DNA of 64,000 bases, from positions 1,116,001-1,180,000 of the forward strand of contig NZ_FSRU01000001.1 of NCBI RefSeq assembly GCF_900142845.1, given 5' to 3'. This document shows positions 25,656 to 34,301 of this stretch, in pieces. The stretch comes from Paraburkholderia phenazinium. Its GTDB lineage: Bacteria > Pseudomonadota > Gammaproteobacteria > Burkholderiales > Burkholderiaceae. Position numbers and translations under genes: made by a program. Every line of letters starts with the position of its first letter. The stretch's first letter is position 1. The notes under the pieces were generated by a model. That model made no database searches. It was not told the origin of the DNA and saw nothing but the letters and a program-made list of their open reading frames with translations.

Positions 25656-26600
25656 TAACTGTCGCCAGCAGGCCAGGAAGCCCATGCCGGGACCTGGCAT
25701 CCAGAGGCCGCGCTGGGCGGCTTCCAGATGGATCAACAACTGGTCCGCGCAGAACAGGTCCACGAGCGCGTCGCGTTTCAGGCGTATCAGCTCAGATGCC
25801 TCGTCGTCAGGCTGCAGTGCGGCGTAGGCACGCAGGCCCGTATCCCAATGCCGGACGTCGAAAGTGAAACGGTCTTCATCGGTCGCGTCGCGCGAGAGTG
25901 CGAATAGTGCAAAGGCGGCTTCCAGCCAGTGCGCGCCTTGCCCGACGTCGTCGAAATCGAGCACACCCGTCACCGTGTCATTGGCGAACAGCAGGTTGCC
26001 GGCGTGATAGTCGCCGTGCAGCCAGCGCGCCGGTCCGCGAATCCACGCAGCCGCCGCTGCCAGATGCATGCCGATCCGCCGCAGCACCCCATCGTAGTGC
26101 TCCAGAAGGATCGCGGGCAAAGGCGGCGCCGGTCGTGAAGAAACGCGTGCGTAGCGCTCGTTGAGCCACGCGAGCGGATCGGACGCGTTCGCGGAGATTG
26201 TCGCCATCGCCGCATGCAGATGGGCGAGCGTATGCATCGCGTCGGCGATGGCTGACTCCGCCCCGTCAGGCAGACCGGGCGTGCCGTCAATGTGCTCGAA
26301 CAGATGCAACCAGCTTCCGTCTTCGGCTTGCGCGTACGGCTGTGCGTTCAAGGTCGATTGAAACCGCGGCAGCGTGGGCAGTCGCGGCGACGAGCCGAGA
26401 CGATCCAGCATCGATGCTTCGCGCTGGACCTGATCCGCGGATTTGCCGGGCCATGAGACGCGCAGCACGGCAGCGCGCGAGCCGCAGTCGATGCGATAGG
26501 TTTTGTTAGTATGGCCCGTCGATAGCGCCTGAATCCGCGTCGGCCGGATGTCCCAGTGCTTCATCAGCAGCAGTTCGAGTCTTTCCACGTCATTCATCAT
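25629..26600 (-). CDS. APH-fold small-molecule kinase
   Basis: About 323 residues with the aminoglycoside/homoserine kinase (APH/ThrB2) fold: LSTGHTNKTYRI (nucleotide loop), VLRVSWPG (Lys replaced by Arg-containing strand), catalytic WLHGDYHAGNLLF and the DFG-equivalent VLDFDDVG. It would phosphorylate a hydroxyl of a sugar, amino alcohol or amino acid with ATP. Start could be 26600, 26648 or 26564; 26600 leaves 10 bases to the divergent CmcI-like gene. Convergent overlap with the deacetylase. Confidence 0.75.
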   Translation of the reverse strand: MMNDVERLELLLMKHWDIRPTRIQALSTGHTNKTYRIDCGSRAAVLRVSWPGKSADQVQREASMLDRLGSSPRLPTLPRFQSTLNAQPYAQAEDGSWLHLFEHIDGTPGLPDGAESAIADAMHTLAHLHAAMATISANASDPLAWLNERYARVSSRPAPPLPAILLEHYDGVLRRIGMHLAAAAAWIRGPARWLHGDYHAGNLLFANDTVTGVLDFDDVGQGAHWLEAAFALFALSRDATDEDRFTFDVRHWDTGLRAYAALQPDDEASELIRLKRDALVDLFCADQLLIHLEAAQRGLWMPGPGMGFLACWRQLLASPSPVR

Positions 26601-26610
26601 TGCATCGATC

Positions 26611-27246
26611 ATGTCCGAGCGAATTTCGTCCCGCATGCGGGACATCAATATCGAATGGCTTACGCGCGCAGCCGAGTTCGACCATCTGTTCCATACGCGC
26701 TGGCTGGGTGAGCGCTTCTTTCATCTGCCGGGCGACATGCTCGCGATCCAGGAACTGATCTGGCGCGAACGCCCCGACTGCATCGTGCAAACGGGCATCG
26801 CGGGCCGCGTCGTCGCCATCGAGCCGCGCCTGCGCGACGAGGTCAAGGCGCGTCTGCAATCGAACCGGCTGGCGCATCGCATGGTGCTGATCGAAGGCGA
26901 ATCGTGCTCGGCCGCGACATTGGCGTCGGTCCGCGAACAGATCGACGGCTGCGCCTCCGTGATGGTGATCCTCGACCTCACGCACACGCACGAGCACGTC
27001 CTGCGCGAGCTGGAATGCTACGCGGGACTCGCGACGCCTGGCAGCTACGTGATCGTCATGGACACCATCATGGAATACCTGCCGGAGCGGATGTTTCATG
27101 GCAAGCCTTACGGAAGGGGCAACAACCCCGCCACCGCCGCGCAGGCTTTCCTCGCTCGCGACACGCGCTTCGAAGTCGACGGCGATATCGAAGACCGCGT
27201 GCTCATGACGCTGTCGCCGGGCGGCTTCCTGAAGCGAGTTCGATGA
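26611..27246 (+). CDS. CmcI/cephalosporin-hydroxylase-family protein with shortened SAM site
   Basis: A 211-residue member of the CmcI family (SAM-dependent O-methyltransferase fold). Landmarks: TRWLGERFFHLPGDMLAIQE, RPDCIVQTGIA, LIEGESCS, VMVILDLTHTHEHVLREL, MDTIMEYLP and YGRGNNPATA. Relatives have about 17-19 more residues after TGIA, beginning HGGS; here TGIA runs straight into GRVVAIEP. That removes the glycine-rich SAM loop, so activity may be altered or lost. Most likely it once methylated a sugar or acyl intermediate. Its 3' end overlaps the glycosyltransferase gene by 44 bases. Confidence 0.75.
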   Translation: MSERISSRMRDINIEWLTRAAEFDHLFHTRWLGERFFHLPGDMLAIQELIWRERPDCIVQTGIAGRVVAIEPRLRDEVKARLQSNRLAHRMVLIEGESCSAATLASVREQIDGCASVMVILDLTHTHEHVLRELECYAGLATPGSYVIVMDTIMEYLPERMFHGKPYGRGNNPATAAQAFLARDTRFEVDGDIEDRVLMTLSPGGFLKRVR

Positions 27247-28408
27247 TCAGGCGCGCAGCCTGCGCCGAGCCGTCGCGCTGGTAGCTCGCGGCGATCTGCG
27301 CGGCTCGCTCGCGCAGCGGACCCGGGCGCAGCAGATCGCCGAGCGCGGTGGCGATATCCTGCACCGTTGCCTGCTCCAGATCCAGGCAACGTCCTGCGCC
27401 GGCCCGTTCGACGAACCACGCGGAATGGAACTGGTCGTTGCAGAACGGCGACAGCAGCATGGGGACGCCGCATGCCAGCGCTTCCATCACCGAGTTGGCG
27501 CCGCCGTGGTTGATGAACGCGTGCGAGCGCCGCAGCAGGGCCAGTTGCGGCGCGTAGCGTACGGCGATGACCCGCTCGTCCGCAGCCGGCAGCAGGTCGG
27601 TGTCGACCAGTTCGCCGACGGACAGCACGAGCTGCGCGGAGGTGGCGCGCGTCGCCTCGATGACTTTCGCAAACAGCTCCGGCTGGTAGTACAACTGGCT
27701 GCCCAGCGACATATAGACGAGTGGACGCGACGCGTCGATGCGTTCCCACGGAAAAGGCGGCTCGTCGCCGCGCGGGCCGGCCGGCAGCGCGGGACCGACC
27801 AGCTCGACGCCTTGCGGCGGCTCGCCGACGAGATCCTCGGTGGTGAAGGCGAGCGTCAGGTGCGGCGAGAGCACGTCGCAGCCGCGAAAGCGCGCTTCGA
27901 TTCCATAGCGTGCGAACAGGCGGTCGCGTTCCGGCGTGAGCCATCGCACCGTGCTGAGCAGTTCCGAGTCGAGCGAATCCGGCAGCACCGGATTCAGCGA
28001 GTTCGACATCGCGACCCACGGCAAGCCCTCCAGCTCCGCGGCGATAGCCGATGCGTAGAGCAGCGGATCGATCACCACCACGTCGGGTCGCCACTGCCGC
28101 AAGATCGCGCGCAGGCCGTCCACCTGCGCGGGCGTCTGTTCGATCAGCAGCGTGTGAATCCAGCGCCGCAACCAGGCGGCGTCGCGAATGTTCGCGGCGA
28201 AACTCGCACCGCGCGACAGATCGTGGCGCTCGGGTGTTTCGCGCGGTCCGAGAAAAGCGAAGGCGCCCGCAGCGTCGAGTTGTGCGCTGATGTCGGCGGG
28301 GGCGTAGAACGCGACTTCGCAGTCCGCCGCCTGCAGATGCTGGGCGGGGCCGATGCACGGGTTGACGTGTCCCTTTTCGGGCACCACGCAGAACAGGATA
28401 CGTTTCAT
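27203..28408 (-). CDS. GT1-family glycosyltransferase (UDP-sugar, MGT type)
   Basis: A 401-residue GT-B enzyme: N-terminal ILFCVVPEKGHVNPCIG (acceptor domain) and C-terminal donor motif INHGGANSVMEALACGVPML followed by PFCNDQF. This matches macrolide-type/flavonoid-type GT1 enzymes that move glucose, glucuronate or rhamnose from a nucleotide sugar to a small hydrophobic acceptor rather than building polysaccharide. It is eight bases downstream of the asparagine-synthetase-like gene, so part of the minus-strand operon. Confidence 0.88.
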   Translation of the reverse strand: MKRILFCVVPEKGHVNPCIGPAQHLQAADCEVAFYAPADISAQLDAAGAFAFLGPRETPERHDLSRGASFAANIRDAAWLRRWIHTLLIEQTPAQVDGLRAILRQWRPDVVVIDPLLYASAIAAELEGLPWVAMSNSLNPVLPDSLDSELLSTVRWLTPERDRLFARYGIEARFRGCDVLSPHLTLAFTTEDLVGEPPQGVELVGPALPAGPRGDEPPFPWERIDASRPLVYMSLGSQLYYQPELFAKVIEATRATSAQLVLSVGELVDTDLLPAADERVIAVRYAPQLALLRRSHAFINHGGANSVMEALACGVPMLLSPFCNDQFHSAWFVERAGAGRCLDLEQATVQDIATALGDLLRPGPLRERAAQIAASYQRDGSAQAARLIIELASGSRPATAS

Positions 28409-28415
28409 GGTCGTT

Positions 28416-29468
28416 TTATAGTGAGCGCGTGATCGCGCCCAGGTGGTCCAGAGTGAGTGTCAAGGTCGTCCACAGCACACGTTCCGTGTCGGCTTCGAGC
28501 GTGGGAGCGGGCAGCTCGAGCGAGTCGGCCAGGGCGCGGATGCGGTCGCGCTCGAGCCACTCGCCGAGGTCCATCGCAGGCGCCAGCCGGCCACGCTTCG
28601 GACCGTGCACCAGCCGCTCCGGCAGGTGCAAACGTCCGCCGAGTTCGCGCAGACACTGCTTGTTCGGATCGGGTGGAATGCTGGTCAGATGCGCGACGAC
28701 GTTCGGGTCCACAAACGGCGGACACAGGCTAACCGACGCCGCCCCGAACAACGCGTTGCATAGCGGCAGATAGTTGGCGGACTGATCGCGGCGCAGCACC
28801 TGGTCGGCGCCGTCGCCGGTAATGGCGAGTTCGATGCCGTCCTCGGCCATCGCTTCGGCCAATAGCAGCTTCGCGACCGGGTGCAGGTTGAACATCGGCT
28901 CTTCGACAATGTGCGTCGCCCTGGGCAGCGCGGCAACGAAGTCGGCTTCGCTCACCCGCACGATCTTCACGTTGGCCTGCATCTGCGTCGCCAGTTCGAG
29001 CGCGGCGTCCTCCTCGCAATAGTCGGGCATACCGGTTGCCAGAATGTACGAGGTCACGTGCCGCTGTGCGCCGAGTTCGCGCAGCAGTGCAAGCAGAAGC
29101 GCGGAGTCGAGACCTCCGCTCAAGGCGAGTGCGACGCGCTTGCCGCTTTCGAGCGCACGTTGCAGCGAATCGCGCAGCACGGTCTCCAGATCGCTGGAGA
29201 CCGGTTGGTTGAACGCGTCGCGTACTTCGAGGCCGAGCGGCGACTGGAGCAGCGCATGGCCGGGCGGAACGGCCAGCACGTCGCGCAACACCGTGCGTGC
29301 GACGGGGCGAGCGCCGCTTAGATAGCCGGCAATAGCGGCCACGTCGGGTTCGCCGGCGGCATGCCCCGATCCCAGGAGTACTTGCCGGATGCTGGGCGCC
29401 CACGTGCCGCTGCGCGGATGGTAGAGCAGGCGCTGGAAGCCGAAGAGATCTCGCGTGCCGACAATCAT
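28416..29468 (-). CDS. asparagine-synthetase-like ligase without an intact glutaminase domain
   Basis: A 350-residue protein. The synthetase domain has the ATP pyrophosphatase loop ALSGGLDSAL (117-122 SGGLDS), ITGDGADQVL and FNLHPVAKL. The N-terminal 70 residues resemble only the C-terminal half of the class II glutaminase domain (RDLFGFQRLLYH, SGARPVARTVLRDVLAVPPGH); the N-terminal nucleophile Cys1 and its half-domain are absent. It would therefore use free ammonia or an amine to make an amide from an adenylated acid. Start ATG overlaps the radical SAM stop by four bases. Confidence 0.82.
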   Translation of the reverse strand: MIVGTRDLFGFQRLLYHPRSGTWAPSIRQVLLGSGHAAGEPDVAAIAGYLSGARPVARTVLRDVLAVPPGHALLQSPLGLEVRDAFNQPVSSDLETVLRDSLQRALESGKRVALALSGGLDSALLLALLRELGAQRHVTSYILATGMPDYCEEDAALELATQMQANVKIVRVSEADFVAALPRATHIVEEPMFNLHPVAKLLLAEAMAEDGIELAITGDGADQVLRRDQSANYLPLCNALFGAASVSLCPPFVDPNVVAHLTSIPPDPNKQCLRELGGRLHLPERLVHGPKRGRLAPAMDLGEWLERDRIRALADSLELPAPTLEADTERVLWTTLTLTLDHLGAITRSL

Positions 29469-30337
29469 GGATAGCGCGCCTTCAAGGCGTCCACTTCAAT
29501 GCGCCGCATGATGCGGTGGGGCGCCTGTGGCGCACTGCCGCCGTAGCAATGCATGCAGGCTTCGAGCGGCGCTTCGCGCTGCAGATAGGCCAGCAGCGCA
29601 TCGAGCATGCCGGCGTCGTCGCGCAGCGGCAGACCGTCGGAGCGAAAGTCGCGCTCGCCCTGGTACAAGGTCTGAAAATGCGCCGGGCGCGTACAGGTAT
29701 AAAACATGCCGTCCCGGATCATGTGACATCGTTCGCGAATCCAGCAGTCGTGATAGATACGCTTTGCCTCGGCGATATCATCGGATGGCTGCGTGCGGGT
29801 CATGCTCGAGAACGCGTCCTGTATCTTCCAGTTCAGACGCACGTCGAAGCGTGCTGCCTGGGCTTCGATGTGCGCGATCAGAGCGGGCGCGAGCGACGGC
29901 TTCGGATAGCGCGAGATGGTCAGCGCATCGACCGCTTGCCAGAAATCGTCCGTCATGTCGCCGAGTTTCAGGCCGTTGGTCGTGATGGAGACGACCGGCG
30001 CGATACCTGTCGTGCGCACGCCCCGGATCACGTCGACGAGTTGCGGATGCAGCAGCGGTTCGCCGCCCACCAGCTTGAAGACGCGGGGATTCAGCACCTT
30101 GACGGCCTTGCGCAGGTCGTCGACAACCGACTCGGGCGTCGCATACCACGTGGGCAGCAACGGCGACAGCGAACAGCACTCGGCGCAGGTCAGATTGCAG
30201 TGATCGACGATGTGCGCCTCCAGCGAACGCGTCTCTACGCGTCCTGCGGACACGCGATAGTGACGGTCCATGGGCGGTGGAAAGACATGCGTTCGTCCAT
30301 CGGGCGACGTCGTGCTCACGGGAGCGTTCAGGTTCAT
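29465..30337 (-). CDS. radical SAM enzyme
   Basis: A 290-residue radical SAM protein: the CxxxCxxC cluster is Cys47, Cys51, Cys54 (HCNLTCAEC), followed by KLVGGEPLLHP (the GGE SAM motif) and VSITTNGL. The C-terminus has extra Cys in DCWIRERCHMI, FYTCTRP and CMHCYGG, fitting a SPASM-like auxiliary iron-sulfur cluster. Such enzymes perform radical dehydrogenation, epimerisation or C-C/C-S bond formation. The substrate is unknown. It is coupled to the kinase upstream and the ligase downstream by ATGA overlaps. Confidence 0.85.
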   Translation of the reverse strand: MNLNAPVSTTSPDGRTHVFPPPMDRHYRVSAGRVETRSLEAHIVDHCNLTCAECCSLSPLLPTWYATPESVVDDLRKAVKVLNPRVFKLVGGEPLLHPQLVDVIRGVRTTGIAPVVSITTNGLKLGDMTDDFWQAVDALTISRYPKPSLAPALIAHIEAQAARFDVRLNWKIQDAFSSMTRTQPSDDIAEAKRIYHDCWIRERCHMIRDGMFYTCTRPAHFQTLYQGERDFRSDGLPLRDDAGMLDALLAYLQREAPLEACMHCYGGSAPQAPHRIMRRIEVDALKARYP

Positions 30338-31332
30338 GGGCGTCCTGCGTCCAGACAACGGGAAAAGAAATCGATCAGGCGGCCGCGCGCGCCGAGCATC
30401 GTCGAGACCATGTTCATCGCGCCGTGCAGATGCGAGGCGAAGCGCGGTGGATCGTTCAGCCAGCCTTGCACGACCCAGCGCTTGAGGGCGTGCTGCAGAC
30501 AGGCGGCATCGACGGCCCACGCGATCCGTTCGGGCTGCAGCGGCCGGACTTGCAGATAGGCGCGTACGAACGCCGCGGCGAGCTCCGGCGCTTCCAGCGG
30601 CAGATGGTTAAGACAACGGACCACTTCGAATTCGCGCGGCGCACCGATTGCCGCTTCCCAGTCGAGGATGACCGGCGGCAGGGCGCCGTCGAACAGATAG
30701 TTGAACTGGTTATAGTCGTTGTGGATCGGATGCTGCGGATCGTCGGCGGGAAAGGTGTCGATGCTGCCGGGGTAGTGCGAGTCGAGCATGCGCAGGCACG
30801 CATCGACATACGTGCGTAACAGCGCCGCGTCGCCCTCGGGCGGCATGCGGTCGAGGGGGTCTAGCAGGCTGCGGCGGATGTCGTCGGCGTCGATGGCGGT
30901 GAGGCGCGCGCGAATCGTGTCGAGCGTCGGCAGCGTCAGCCGGTCGAGGCTCAGATGCAAGGCCGCGAGGCTCGCACCGAGCGCGCGCCACTCGGATGGC
31001 GTGAAGGTGTCGTAAGTGCGAAATTGCCCGGTTTCCCAGCGTGTGAGCATCGCCTGACCGTCGAAGCCGGTCCATGCCGGTTCGCCCGCTGCCGTACGTT
31101 GCAGCGCCTGGACGCGAAAGCGCGCGTCGCCATGCGTCGCCAGATGCGCGAGGACGGCGGCTTCCTTGTGCGCTCGCGTGTGCTGCTCGACGGTGTAGAG
31201 CTTGACGGCGAGGTCGCCGCTTCCGGTCGGCAGATGCCAGACGCGCTCGCTGATGCGGCGCGCGGGCCCGCTTTGCTTCAGCGCATAGGACTCGCAGATC
31301 GCGTCGAAGGTGGCGCGGGGTGGCTGGTCCAT
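30334..31332 (-). CDS. APH-fold kinase (second copy in the cluster)
   Basis: A 332-residue APH-fold protein distinct from the first. Nucleotide strand DLAVKLYTVEQ has the expected Lys; catalytic loop PIHNDYNQFNYLF keeps His/Asp/Asn with HND in place of HGD; the metal-binding motif is VILDWEAAIGAP. Similar to CotS/homoserine-kinase-like sugar or amino-acid kinases. Its start directly abuts the stop of the FkbM-like gene, so they are translated from one mRNA. Confidence 0.75.
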   Translation of the reverse strand: MDQPPRATFDAICESYALKQSGPARRISERVWHLPTGSGDLAVKLYTVEQHTRAHKEAAVLAHLATHGDARFRVQALQRTAAGEPAWTGFDGQAMLTRWETGQFRTYDTFTPSEWRALGASLAALHLSLDRLTLPTLDTIRARLTAIDADDIRRSLLDPLDRMPPEGDAALLRTYVDACLRMLDSHYPGSIDTFPADDPQHPIHNDYNQFNYLFDGALPPVILDWEAAIGAPREFEVVRCLNHLPLEAPELAAAFVRAYLQVRPLQPERIAWAVDAACLQHALKRWVVQGWLNDPPRFASHLHGAMNMVSTMLGARGRLIDFFSRCLDAGRP

Positions 31333-32148
31333 TCAGATCTGCTCGGCAGGGCCGTAGCGATACGGATGGCCGCTCAGGAACGTGTTGTGGCCGACATAGC
31401 GCAGCTTGTACATCGCCGGACGGAACAGCACTGAGGGATCGTTGCGGGCGATGCCGAGGAGCGGATACAGATCGCGGCGGACGAAGAAGGCGTTATTGCC
31501 CATGTCGTCGCAACACACCAGTTCGTAGCCTTTGCGTTTGGCGAGATGATGCAGCGATTCCAGGCTGGCTCCGTAATAGGTCGAGCCGTCCCATTCGTGC
31601 ACGGGGTTGAAGCACATGACCCAGCGCTCGGGTGGCGCGTAGTACGGGTTGTATTCGACGACCACGATGCGCGGCTGGAAGGCTTCGATGCCCTGCCAGA
31701 CCCAGTAATCGTTGCCGTCGATATCGATCGACAGCAGATCGAACGCTTCAGGCACGCCTGCATCGACGAGCAATCGGTCCACGCTGTCCGGCTGGACGCG
31801 TTCATGGCGAAGCTGGACACCATCGGCACTGCCGTAGTTCGCCTTGAGTTTGCCGTAACGGTAGTCGCTGCCTTCGACCAGCAGCCCTTGCCATCCGCCT
31901 TCACGCAGCAGTAACGCGGTGTTGCTGTTGCGCATGCCGTCGCTCGCGCCGATGTCCACGCAGAAGCGGTTGGTCGGCGCAATCCGCTCCATCAGGCGCG
32001 CGAGAATGGGTTCTTCGCTGCCCTGGGCGTACAGGCTTTGAGCGAGACCCGACAGGTCGAGTGGGACAGCAGAGTCCTGCATGGCTGGTTGCGCGGCAAA
32101 GAGAATTTTTGATCGAAGGGTAATGTACCCGAAATCCACTGCAGTCAC
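31333..32148 (-). CDS. FkbM-like methyltransferase
   Basis: Up to 271 residues; SAM motif RFCVDIGASDGMRNSNT, then GLLVEGSDYR, LLSIDIDGNDYWVW and VVVEYNPYY, the pattern of FkbM-type O-methyltransferases that act on glycan or polyketide hydroxyls. The start is uncertain: GTG 32148 has GAGG too close, ATG 32082 lacks a ribosome-binding site but gives a typical N-terminus. First gene of the minus-strand operon; its promoter must lie in the 232 bases shared with the divergent FkbH-like gene. Confidence 0.78.
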   Translation of the reverse strand: MTAVDFGYITLRSKILFAAQPAMQDSAVPLDLSGLAQSLYAQGSEEPILARLMERIAPTNRFCVDIGASDGMRNSNTALLLREGGWQGLLVEGSDYRYGKLKANYGSADGVQLRHERVQPDSVDRLLVDAGVPEAFDLLSIDIDGNDYWVWQGIEAFQPRIVVVEYNPYYAPPERWVMCFNPVHEWDGSTYYGASLESLHHLAKRKGYELVCCDDMGNNAFFVRRDLYPLLGIARNDPSVLFRPAMYKLRYVGHNTFLSGHPYRYGPAEQI

Positions 32149-32380
32149 GACCTCGGCCGCCGCCTGTATGCCGGTTGGATAGGGTCCATCGCCACTGCGT
32201 TACGTAACGCTCGCCTGCGCGTACCGGTTACGACGGCCGTCGCGTGGCCGGATGCCATCCATCCGGCTAGCGGTGAAAGCGTTTTCGTCGCTTGGATGAG
32301 GGCGGTTGACGTTGGCACGGAGTTCGCTTACTGGGAGCGCCACTTCCATTCGACCTTGCCTTGAGAAGAGACCGTCGCCG

Positions 32381-34102
32381 ATGCCCGACCATAGCTTCGC
32401 CAAACCGCTCCTTAAAAACGCTGTGAAGCTCGTCGTCTGGGATCTGGACGAGACCTTCTGGAACGGGACGCTATCCGAAGAGGGCATCACGCCCATCGCC
32501 GAGAATGTCGAGATGGTCAAGCAACTGGCCCGCCGCGGCATTATCTCGTCGGTCTGCTCGAAGAACGAACCCGACCGCGCGTTGGCGGCTTTGCGCGAGC
32601 TGGACGTGCTGGATTACTTCGTGTTGCCCAGCGTGAGCTTTCAGCCGAAGGGCAAGTCGATTGCCGGCATTGTCTCGGCACTCCAGCTCCGGCCGGACAA
32701 CGTCGTCTTCATCGACGACAATCCGTCTGTCCTCGCGGAAGCCGGCTACTGTTGCCCAGGCATGGTCTGCCTGGAGAGTCCACATCAGCTTGCTGCGTTG
32801 ATGGACAGTCCGTTCCTGCAAGGCGCGCACGACAGCGAGCTGACCCGGCTGCAGCAATACCGCCTGCTGGCCGAGAAGCAGAACCTCAAGCAAACAGAGG
32901 GAGGCAGCGACGAGCGCTTCCTGCGCGCGAGCGAGATCCGCATCGAGATCGACTTCGCGGTTGAGGAGAACATTGAGCGCATCGTCGAGCTCATCAATCG
33001 TTCAAATCAGCTCAACTACACGAAACGCCGCATCGAAACCGAAGAGGCGCGCCGCCGTCTGCTTGCGGACCTCCGGGCCTTCGGTTTCAATGCCGGCGTC
33101 GTGCGCGTCTGGGACAAGTTCGGCGACTATGGCATCGTTGGCTTCTTCATGACGCTGGCCACCTTGCGCGAGTATCGACTGGAGCACTTTGTCTTCTCGT
33201 GCCGCATCATGAATATGGGCGTGGAGCAGTACGTTTATGAATACCTGAACCGGCCCAGCATCGAGATTGTCGGTCCGGTCGCCAATGCCATTGAAACCTT
33301 TGCGAGCGTGGACTGGATCAAGGACGGTTCGCGCAGCGCAGTGATTTCCACGCTGCGCCGGTACAAGCTGGTTGTCGTCGGCGGCTGCGACATGCTTCAA
33401 CTGTCGACCTACTGCTCGGCCGACTCGAGTGAATTCACGAACCGGCAACAAAACGGCTTCATGAAGCGCCTCGACGATCCGTTCCTCATCCTCGACGATC
33501 CCGAGCGCGTCCGGAAGAGCGAACTGCGACCGTACATCCCTGCCTTCAACGCCGACGACATGCTGGCCCTGAAGCATGCCGCGCAGGAGGGCGACCTGAT
33601 TGTCCTGTCGCTCTACCGGATGATGGAAGTCAACTACTTTCGCGGGACGGACGGCTTGACGGTTCGGCTCGACGAGGACGCCGTACGCGACATCCTGAAG
33701 TCCGAGCTTGCCCTCTGGTTCGTGCGGAATTTCAACTTCGTCCCGTCGAGCAACGAGGAGCGCCACGAGATCATTCGCATGGTCCTTCACACACTCTCGT
33801 CCTGGATCAAGCCGGGTGCGAAGATCGTGGTGCTGCTCGAAAACACCCGCAAACTAGAGAGCAATCCGGACGAGAAGGCGCTTCGACAGCGCTACAACGC
33901 GTTCATCGTCGACATGTGCAAGGCACTTGATAATCTGACCTATATCGACGTCAACGCCGTCACGGGCATTGAGTGGCTTTTCGACGACGGCTTCCACATG
34001 CGTCGCGAGGGCTACTACGAACTGGCTCAGGCCGTGACCGGCGTCCTGGACGAGTCCCGGCAGGAATATCAGCCGGCCATGGCTCTAGCCAGCGTCGGTT
34101 GA
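32381..34102 (+). CDS. FkbH-like HAD-IIIC protein with C-terminal SGNH-like domain
   Basis: A 573-residue protein. Residues 15-160: HAD-IIIC domain with WDLDETFWNGTLSEEG (Asp21, Asp23) and FIDDNPSV. Residues about 190-330: the acyltransferase-like part, INRSNQLNYTKRRI and DKFGDYGIVGFF, both diagnostic of FkbH. Residues about 350-573: a hydrolase-like domain starting VVVGGCDMLQL and ending DGFHMRREGYYELA, like an SGNH esterase (DxxH) but with Cys where Ser is expected. FkbH loads a glyceryl group from 1,3-bisphosphoglycerate onto a carrier protein; no carrier is encoded nearby. Start set by Met-Pro-Asp-His. Confidence 0.85.
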   Translation: MPDHSFAKPLLKNAVKLVVWDLDETFWNGTLSEEGITPIAENVEMVKQLARRGIISSVCSKNEPDRALAALRELDVLDYFVLPSVSFQPKGKSIAGIVSALQLRPDNVVFIDDNPSVLAEAGYCCPGMVCLESPHQLAALMDSPFLQGAHDSELTRLQQYRLLAEKQNLKQTEGGSDERFLRASEIRIEIDFAVEENIERIVELINRSNQLNYTKRRIETEEARRRLLADLRAFGFNAGVVRVWDKFGDYGIVGFFMTLATLREYRLEHFVFSCRIMNMGVEQYVYEYLNRPSIEIVGPVANAIETFASVDWIKDGSRSAVISTLRRYKLVVVGGCDMLQLSTYCSADSSEFTNRQQNGFMKRLDDPFLILDDPERVRKSELRPYIPAFNADDMLALKHAAQEGDLIVLSLYRMMEVNYFRGTDGLTVRLDEDAVRDILKSELALWFVRNFNFVPSSNEERHEIIRMVLHTLSSWIKPGAKIVVLLENTRKLESNPDEKALRQRYNAFIVDMCKALDNLTYIDVNAVTGIEWLFDDGFHMRREGYYELAQAVTGVLDESRQEYQPAMALASVG

Positions 34103-34144
34103 AGTTGGGGCGAACGTCGTACCGGTCGCCCTCAACCCCCATCC

Positions 34145-34297
34145 TCAAACCGGATCTTTATCCGGCGGTCCCTCGGGCCGCTGCGGCTCGTCGTTGTGAT
34201 GGCCCGGCGAGGGCGGCGCGAGCGGATCGCCTTCCGGGTCGCGCGTCGGGTCCGCAATGGGGTCGGGGATCGGACTGGTATGCATGCGGTCATTCAT
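34145..34297 (-). CDS. small proline/aspartate-rich protein, 50 residues
   Basis: A 50-residue frame with a good ribosome-binding site (GAGGTGA five bases before the ATG) and a start four bases below the deacetylase stop, so co-transcribed with it. The protein is Pro/Asp/Gly-rich, acidic and probably disordered: SPIPDPIADPTRDPEGDPLA, then PPSPGHHNDEPQRP, ending in Lys-Asp-Pro-Val. No hydrophobic segment. Function unknown; the type of small conserved protein common in this group. Confidence 0.5.
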   Translation of the reverse strand: MNDRMHTSPIPDPIADPTRDPEGDPLAPPSPGHHNDEPQRPEGPPDKDPV

Positions 34298-34301
34298 GAC
34301 A

